A stretch of 64,000 nt of DNA from positions 127,973,989-128,037,988 of the forward strand of contig CP136068.1 in NCBI GenBank assembly GCA_032622095.1, given 5' to 3'. The stretch comes from Siphonodentalium dalli. Taxonomy: Eukaryota; Mollusca; Scaphopoda; Gadilida; Siphonodentaliidae. The notes below the pieces were generated by a model. It ran no database searches. It saw nothing but the letters and a program-made list of their open reading frames with translations, and was not told the DNA's origin. A program made the translations under genes and the position numbers. Shown here one piece after another: positions 57,079 through 64,000 of the stretch (position 1 is its first letter; each line of letters opens with the position of its first letter).

Positions 57079-60000
57079 TGCTAAATAACACATTTTGAAA
57101 AATTGCTCATCGACTCAAATCAAATACTTGTTATCCACATTGCAGAGAAATGGTAACGGATTGTGTAACTTTAAATTAATGTGGCAATTCCTCTCTCTCT
57201 CTCTCTTTCCTCTCTCTGCCTTTGCCAGTCTGTCTTTCTCTGCATGTTGTCGTCTTTTCGTTAGCTTCTTACTGTTCTTCTGCTTTTCTCTGATATATCG
57301 TCTTATGTCGGCCATTTTCTCCAATGGGAATTGCATCTTTATTACATCTACAAAAGAATAACATTTCAACATAAACATTTAATTGAGTTGGATTCTAGAT
57401 AATTCTTACTGTCCGTTTAAATCTGGCAATAAACGAGGGTAAATTCACATTTATTGATCAATTTATTCCCCCCATAAGCTTTTTACTCAAAACATTTATT
57501 TTATTGATGATATAAAAGAGTTTGACTATATTGCACATTAAAGATACCGGAAGCCTTGTGGTGGGTATGCTGTTAAAATAAAGTAACTTTTCCTGGCTTG
57601 TATTTAGATCTGTGTATGGTAATCATAAAGAGCGTTATTTGTTTCTGTTATCCTGATATGGAAATAATAAAGAGCGTTTATATCATTTTTGTGTGATTAA
57701 CCAATATAATTGCGCTGCGTAATGTAAACAGTAACACAACTTCTGTTACACAACTTCTGTAACACGCACAGTGTCTTGTTTAAGTACACCAGTGTACGTC
57801 TTGACGACAATCACATGATACTATTTACGCGCTGATTATGTATGGAACTGTATATATTATGGTGTTCATTCTGTTGATGGCAATTTGAACAAATATAAAT
57901 ATTTCTGAAACAAACGCCGTCCGTGCCTTTAAAGTGAAAAATCTGGCAATCAATTTTTTTTATCATATTTCCATTGTTAATACAAAGTGTTATATTTAAG
58001 CTACCATAAAAAACCAGGCCAACCCCATCATATATGCACACTTAGAATCAACTGTATTGAGTTGTGATTGAACCAATGCTTGTTTGATTGATTCATTATG
58101 GTTCAACATTATTAAGCACAAGAGAATGGCATTCACACAAATTGCAGTGATTTCTTAGTAACGTGTTTACTGTTGTGAATGTGACATTTCTGTTTGAAAT
58201 TTTGCTTTTAATTGCTTTAAATTCAGGATTCATCGAGGTTTAAAGGCACAGTAAGCGTTAGCGATGTGCATTACTGTTAAACCTTTCACATCCGTAAACA
58301 CCAACATAAACAGAAAGAATGTTATATTAAATACAAATTTTGTTCTTATAACAATCCTAAATATCGCATAAATAGTATGTTATTGTCAAGTTAGTACGCT
58401 TTGTTATGCAAACAAAAGCCAAAAACGTTACAGTAATTGGCTTTTATTTACATATAGCAAAGTGTTAAATTTGAGTGATAGTTAGGCATTAAAATGTGTA
58501 ACACTAGTATGAGTGGTAACCGAAAATTATGTCATCCGTGACTGCGACAAATCTTTAATTTTCGTGATCACGAATGCGATAAATTTGATATAAATAATTT
58601 TTTAATAAAATATTAGAAGCAAACTCATATTAAAAGAATCACTGGAAGATGTGTCTGACACTGTTGGCGATTCAACAGATGCTGCACTGCTGTGCTGTGC
58701 TTGAGTGCTGACACTGCCCGTTGGTGAATGTTGTACATGTACATTAGTATACGCGTTATATAACCAGTTTCATAAATTCAACCGTGGTCGATGACGTCAA
58801 TGTTGAATTCTTCAAGATATCACACACAGAATTTTAATGTCCTGTACACAATATAACATTTCTTACAACAACTTTTGTTTATTTTTCATCGGAATTCAAA
58901 AAACAATTGTTGATTAATAGCTCTCACATAGCCAAACAAATATAAAATGAACGGTGTTCCAACATGACATTAACACAGATTTGAGATTCCAGACATGTTT
59001 GTCTAATTAAATTTACTATCCATGCAACTCTCTCTCTACCAGTGCTAAATGGCAGAGCTAGCAGCCTTATCAGTGATATATAATAAAATTGCCAAGTATG
59101 TGGATTGTTGAAATTGATACCACCTGTAGCATTGCATGGCCCCTGGAGTCTGTTGTGTTATATCACCAGCTTCACACACTTTGATATATATCATACAGAC
59201 CACATGTTACATTGGCAATATAATACTGACCCCGGTATAAACAGGCGGTACAAACAGGCGGCTGTGTTGTAGAATTTTCCACTGTCCATTCCCATTCACA
59301 GGTGGTCAGTATTGTATGCCCCGAATTTAAACATCAAACATTCCTCGTTTCGTTATCACTTGTTTCTTGTAGAAGTCATTACGTGTCTACATGTCATTTG
59401 ACTCAATAGTGCTAAAGTGACATCAACTGTTCGCCACATTACTATAAATGCTCGCTGGCGACATAATGGATATACTGACGTCCGGCACTGTTTAATATTT
59501 AATATTTAATATGTATAAATGCATGCATAAATTCAGGGTCCTAAATTTATGCAAATTTGATTTTTAGTAGTAGTTAGATTGGAAGTCAGTAATGTCAGTA
59601 TGACTTCTCCTGATAGTTATTCAGATAACCATTGAAGATCGGGTGCTGATCGGGTACGCATATTGTGATATTTGCCTTTTTATTCAGCAAACGAACAGAA
59701 TAAATTTTGACTTACGTTTTTCAATGGTGGCCATTGGTAGAGCAGATTGTCGTCATCTTGGAATCCGTCTCTGGTGGCAAAGCAGCTCATTTTACGAACC
59801 AGATACCATAGCATACAATGGTCCATTCTTTGGTCCAATATTTTTAGTTATTTAAAAGTTCTCGGCACCTAAAGACATGTTATTTCCCCCATATATATCC
59901 CACATTTGTCAAACCAAAGTGCTTTAAAAAAAAACACACATCCAGCATACTATAACAATTCACCGACACATTCTATGTATCATGCGGAGCTATCTGAAAA

Positions 60001-60224
60001 CTGGTTGCTATGCATTTTGTCTTTTTCCCATTGTTGTTTTTGGCTCATACAACAGTGATATTTTCAATGAATTCAGCCATATTTTGGCCAAACGTGCGTC
60101 TGACCCTTAAACCGTCCTCCAATCATCCGAACTGCCCCGCGTAAACTTCTCTGTCGAATTAATTATTCGTTGAATTAATTTTGATGCATGTATCAAGTGA
60201 CCTCTCTCACTGACTTCACAATAG
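57079..60224. other. End of intron 1, nothing firm
   Basis: Contains a CT-rich tract (57190-57230) and many short frames without domains. No further exon of the PAN/lectin gene was recognised, although a small one could be missed. Confidence 0.4.
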
Positions 60225-60867
60225 ATTGAAAGGATGAGAGCAAAGGAAGCGTTCTGTGATGTCCGTGCTGATATTCGTCCCCACAACACTTCTGATGAGT
60301 ACACAATGACGAAGAATACAACACAGACAACAGTAATGGAAGCATCCACGACGACAAAACCGGCCACACTGACGAAGAATACAACACAGACAACAGTAAT
60401 GAAAGCATCCACGACGACAAAACCGGCCACAATGACGAAGAATACAACACAGACAACAGTAATGGAAGCATCCACGACGACAAAACCGGCCACACTGACG
60501 AAGAATACAACACAGACAACAGTAATGAAAGCATCCACGACGACAAAACCGGCCACAATGACGAAGACTACAACACAGACAACAGTAATGGAAGCATCCA
60601 CGACGACAAAACCGGCCACAACGACAACACGTGTAGCAGCTGCAACAACACCAGGTTTGAATTTGATTACAACACAGACAACAGTAATGGAAGCATCCAC
60701 GACGACAAAACCAGTCACAACGACGACACACGCAGCAGCTACAACAACAACAACAACAACAACACCAGGTTTGAATTTGATTACAACACAGACAACAGTA
60801 ATGGAAGCATCCACGACGACAAAACCGGCCACAACGACGACACCTGTAGCAACTACAACAACACCAG
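60225..60867 (+). CDS. Secreted PAN/apple-like + Thr-rich + C-type lectin protein, mucin-like exon 2
   Basis: About 214 codons. After a 5' part with ERMRAKEAFCDVRADIRPHN, seven copies of TTQTTVMEASTTTKPAT follow (E/K and A/V variants). The first four are joined by TLTKN or TMTKN into 21-residue units. The last three are separated by Thr/Ala runs and TTPGLNLI. The Thr/Ser/Pro richness predicts dense O-glycosylation and an extended stalk. The exon start is chosen at ctctctcactgacttcacaatag|att (phase 0, matching exon 1). The end is chosen at acaccag|gtttga (60867, phase 1), which matches the phase of the lectin exon. The frame would otherwise run to a stop at 60902. Regular minus-strand frames across the repeat are mirror artefacts. 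Confidence 0.65.
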
Positions 60868-60907
60868 GTTTGAATTTAATTTACAACTCTGAATTCAATT
60901 AATTTAA

Positions 60908-61116
60908 TACGCCATATAACTTAGTCGCGGCCATATTGTATCCATCCCCTTCCGTTATTTTAGTGCTACAGGTCAAAGTGCTGTAGTAGCATTTCACATA
61001 TGGAGCTTTTGAATATTTATTAATTCCATATATAGAATGCCACTCCATAACTTTAACATGAGCACTAAAAACGGAACGGGCTGAATGGTTCCCGTATGGC
61101 TAAGTTATATGGCGTA
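60908..61116. mobile_element. Foldback MITE, family 1 copy 2
   Basis: tacgccatataacttag and ctaagttatatggcgta are perfect inverted ends. Internal blocks (tagtgctacaggtcaaagt, atatgga, agcactaaaa) relate it to 39691-39894. Confidence 0.85.
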
Positions 61117-61990
61117 TAGAGATGGAACGGAATGTGTTATGCGTGTTATAAGTAACATATAATATTAGAAACTACATATTCCCTGATATTTTAAGGGAAT
61201 GGTTTATTGCCCGACAAGAGTTAACAACTTTCACGTAGACCATGTAAACATATCGATATACAAATGGAGTAAAAATATCATGCAATGCATGGGAATAAAT
61301 CAATTCCATACATGTATACAATTATGCATTGGGCCCGACCCGTTCTACTCCATATATCAACTTTATTGACATGAGTGCCTGGGGTACCACAGGTAGTTCA
61401 CTCCCACAACGAGAAAGCAGAGAGGCAAGTATTCAACATTCATGTGTTAGACAAATGGATGTGGTTGAAATGGGTGTCGGTAGGCGTCGAGCAATCCGGA
61501 TATCGGTTGACATTTTTATGCACGTGTTGTGTATTCTGTCATCACTAGTTTCAAGTATATATATGGCCAGTCGTTTCGTCAAATCTGCATTTTCTGTACA
61601 TGTACAGAAAATATTTTCTTAAATTTGTAGGGTCTATAGGGTGCTTCCAGTCGTCATCTGAGATATATTTCTCCGTAATTTGTGAAAAGTGGTTACAAGT
61701 TAACACAAGATTATATTAATCTCCTAGAGAATTCTTAAATAATGGACAGTACCTCTCATTGCTTGCTGATTTCTTCAATTGTCCACTTTCGATCGATAGC
61801 CAGTTTATGATTAGTGGTTCTAGTCTTCAATATATAATTGGACAAATAATGTGGGAGGTCAGTTAAATATTTGTTCAGTTTCGGAGAAGGTGTGATCTCT
61901 CTATATAATGAACCCCTTGAATTGATGTGGTTGATACGCTTGTATACCACTCATATTGAAGGTTTATGTGATTTGACATCATTTTCCTCT
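61117..61990. other. Intron 2, nothing recognised
   Basis: Frames at 61329-61622 (plus) and 61756-62087 (minus) have no domain. Confidence 0.4.
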
Positions 61991-61991
61991 T

Positions 61992-62092
61992 TAACCAGTG
62001 GTTCGCGCTGCCGCTTGCCAAATTTGCGAATGCAAAACATATTTTAATTTGGCAAAAAACAAAATTCATTTGGCAAACATTTGGCAAGTTAA
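61992..62092 (+). mobile_element. ttggcaaa-type (hAT-like) transposon end
   Basis: Starts ccagtggttcgcgctgccgc and continues with ttgccaaatttgc and three further tttggcaaa words. The CAGTG start resembles hAT ends. Only one end is present. Confidence 0.5.
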
Positions 62093-63398
62093 TATGAGAT
62101 GTGAACTATCCAGTCATAAAACATCATCGAAAGTGTGTTATTCATTATTTGTCTGTTGTGACTGTGTATCAATATTAAACATAGTTTCCGAGTGTCGAAT
62201 AAATATGTATTGCTACTTTGATATATATTAATAATAATAACTTGCTTTACTCGCTAATTTAACTTGTGTCTGTGGTTAGTTGTTACATTATATAACTAAG
62301 ATAAAAAAACAATGCCCTTCCAGTACTAACCACGCCACAACATACCCTGCATAATTCTGCAATAAGTTTTGTTAACTGTACATTATTGGACTTCAGAGAA
62401 AGACGACACTGTTTGGAGAGACCCCTTTTTTTTAAATGTTACAAAATTGTATGAATTGGAAAATCTTTAGAGTGGAAAGAAACATGTATACCAACATAAA
62501 CACATGGGAAAATGTAATGGACAAAACCGAGTGTTTTGGCAGCAATAACAGTATATTTCAAGGGGTCACCATATCTCCGTTTTTGTTCCATTGTACAAAA
62601 ACGATGTTCAAAATGTTTTGAATGACGGTGCTATAGTATATGTGGTATATTTTGATAAATTGTTTCTTGATAATGTGTGTTGGATTATTGTACACCTTTC
62701 GGATAATGAATAACTACTGACAAGAATTACGAATAGCTAATATAAGTAGTCATAAATTGTTCGGACGGTTCAAAAACATTTTCGCAGAATTGACGACTAT
62801 GAATATCTTTATGAGAAAATATTGCCGTTCAAACTCCTTGCCACTCGCAGTTAGGTGCTATCACTCTATTTGTGGGGATTATTGTGTACATAACGGCATC
62901 GAAAACAAAGGTTATGATGATGACACAATGGAAGTGGAAGAAGTTTGGGTATATATGGTACACATGTACATGTATATCTCGCGTTCAGAGAATGTGATGT
63001 AAATGCTTCAAGTGGTAGATTAGCAGGGAAACACTACTGTTTTTGAGTTTGGTATTGTTGTCTCATTTCTGACATCGAGAAGCAGATTAACAGCGAATCG
63101 GATATGTGCATGTAATATATTATATGATATATCATATAAAATATGAAGACCCAACATTTTTGACCAGGTTTCCTGCCATATCTACGGTTGAGCTAATCTT
63201 TTCAAGAGATCATTTACGACATCAGTATGTTTGATCATTGCTTAGTCTATCTTTGTACATCATCATCGCCATCATTATCGACATCATCAGTCTTCACCAT
63301 CATAAGCGTCATCATTTGAAGGTACTTTTTAGTGAAACTGAGAAATCACCTGCCAAATGTTTTCCCAAAATAAAGTCTGGTATTATTTATATATGCAG
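62093..63398. other. Intron 2, nothing recognised
   Basis: No further exon recognised. The 81-codon frame at 62757-63002 has no domain and is not flanked by convincing splice sites. Confidence 0.4.
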
Positions 63399-63599
63399 TG
63401 TGCCCAAGCTCAGAAGGATACAATAAGTACCAACTTGATTCACGTTATCATTGTATCAAGTATCATGTCACGCCAACCCTCTCAGCCACGGACGCTAAGG
63501 CTGCTTGTATTGATGAAGGTGGTCACCTGGTCGCCATTGAAGGAAGAGCCATGCTCGATGAATTTGCGAGTTTGTTGATAACGTTTGGGTACGGAACAG
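63399..63599 (+). CDS. Secreted PAN/apple-like + Thr-rich + C-type lectin protein, CTLD exon 3 (gene continues off the window)
   Basis: The exon encodes the N-terminal half of a C-type lectin-like domain: CPSSEGYNKYQ, YHCIKYH, then ATDAKAACIDEGGHLVAIEG and DEFASLL. This is the classical first-half pattern (Cys, aromatic, Cys, A..C...GGHL..I). The conserved WIG block and the Ca2+/sugar-binding residues would lie in the next exon, beyond the window, so sugar specificity cannot be judged. The 3' splice site is tatttatatatgcag|tg (63398) and the 5' site gaacag|gtgagt (63600). The exon is 201 bp with phase 1 at both ends. Joined to the Thr-rich exon it keeps the frame (…TTP-V-CPSSEG). Confidence 0.85.
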
Positions 63600-63799
63600 G
63601 TGAGTAGACTTCAACATCAGTATCAGTGTTATCGCTTAAGTGGTTATGTTACAGCATTACGATATTTCGAATACAGGCTCGGTCCAAGCATATTGGCATC
63701 CGTTCTGCCCAATTTACGATTTAAAATTATACCGTTTTATAACATTGTTGTTTCCTACCAATAATTAAGTTTGTTATTTGATTTGAACTGTATGTACAA
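63600..63799. other. Intron 3 start, nothing recognised
   Basis: Begins with the donor gtgagt at 63600; no other feature. Confidence 0.5.
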
Positions 63800-63990
63800 T
63801 GTGTCTATGTGCTTCTCCACTAAGACTGCATGTCAAGTTCGAATATGGTTCGTCCAATTAATGTTTTATTAGTTATTGCCCTTTCTCCACTTTTCGATTT
63901 GATAACATTTCGGTTTCTGTCCGGTTACTCAAGATGTGTTCATTGCGTGTTTTAGGCTAACATACATATCATGATTGGATAACTTTTCAG
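63800..63990 (+). repeat. gtccgtccg dispersed repeat, copy 4 (distal part)
   Basis: Contains tcaagttcgaatatggttcg, ttattgccctttctcc and a following module similar to 31560-31640 and 21900-22000. The gtccgtccg block itself is absent. Confidence 0.5.
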
Positions 63991-64000
63991 TATAAATCAT

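Noticed and set aside
60107-60832. 241-codon and two shorter minus-strand frames rich in Val or Cys/Trp
   Set aside because: They are the complement of the Thr-rich coding repeat; the plus strand has splice sites and matching phases, the minus frames have only repeat-driven openness.

Overview
This is AT-rich eukaryotic genomic DNA with few genes and many repeats. I read it as molluscan, without being able to name a species. The reasons are a tRNA-derived SINE whose 3' tail has the gatatggc...ttaaacccc-type end common in molluscan SINEs, LINE fragments of molluscan style, a secreted PAN/apple + Thr-rich + C-type-lectin gene, and a very high density of foldback elements and minisatellites. Most open reading frames here are chance or repeat-derived. 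No prokaryotic-style operon, rRNA or stand-alone tRNA was seen.

Layout. 0-6 kb: diverged direct repeats, a CT microsatellite and an 18-copy 56-bp minisatellite. 6-18 kb: long hairpins, a pair of diverged dispersed-repeat copies (about 7.75-8.27 and 13.67-14.71 kb), a SINE (10.14-10.47 kb) and a broken jockey-like LINE 5' half on the minus strand (13.49-11.65 kb). 18-23.4 kb: repeats with AGGTCA-type motifs and a degenerate minisatellite interrupted by two transposon-like insertions.

23.4-35.4 kb: the most striking object, an 11,983-bp element ending in a tyrosine recombinase (YR) gene. It is bounded by split direct repeats in the order A1 ... B1-A2 ... B2 (A = 233 bp, 2 mismatches; B = 183 bp, 1 mismatch). 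It sits in a dispersed repeat whose second, uninterrupted copy (19.6-20.1 kb, inverted) shows the empty site. The junctions share a short ATATAA core, as expected for YR integration. No reverse transcriptase is visible, and roughly 8 kb of its interior is unrelated DNA that includes two decayed LINE fragments. It therefore looks either like a nested composite or like a cargo-carrying YR element.

35.4-48 kb: a recent local duplication, the last exon of a C2H2 zinc-finger gene (+), two hairpin MITEs, a possible minus-strand gene (first exon near 42.2 kb, last exon near 41.0 kb), a 43-bp satellite and arrays of self-complementary motifs.

48.3-63.6 kb: a plus-strand gene reconstructed from three exons whose splice phases agree (0, then 1): signal peptide + PAN/apple-like domain, a Thr-rich mucin-like repeat exon, and the first part of a C-type lectin domain. 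It runs off the right edge. Its introns contain a diverged 120-130 bp tandem array, foldback elements, a 65/44-bp satellite, a (TA)n tract and MITEs. A roughly 165-bp tandem duplication lies directly upstream of its first exon.
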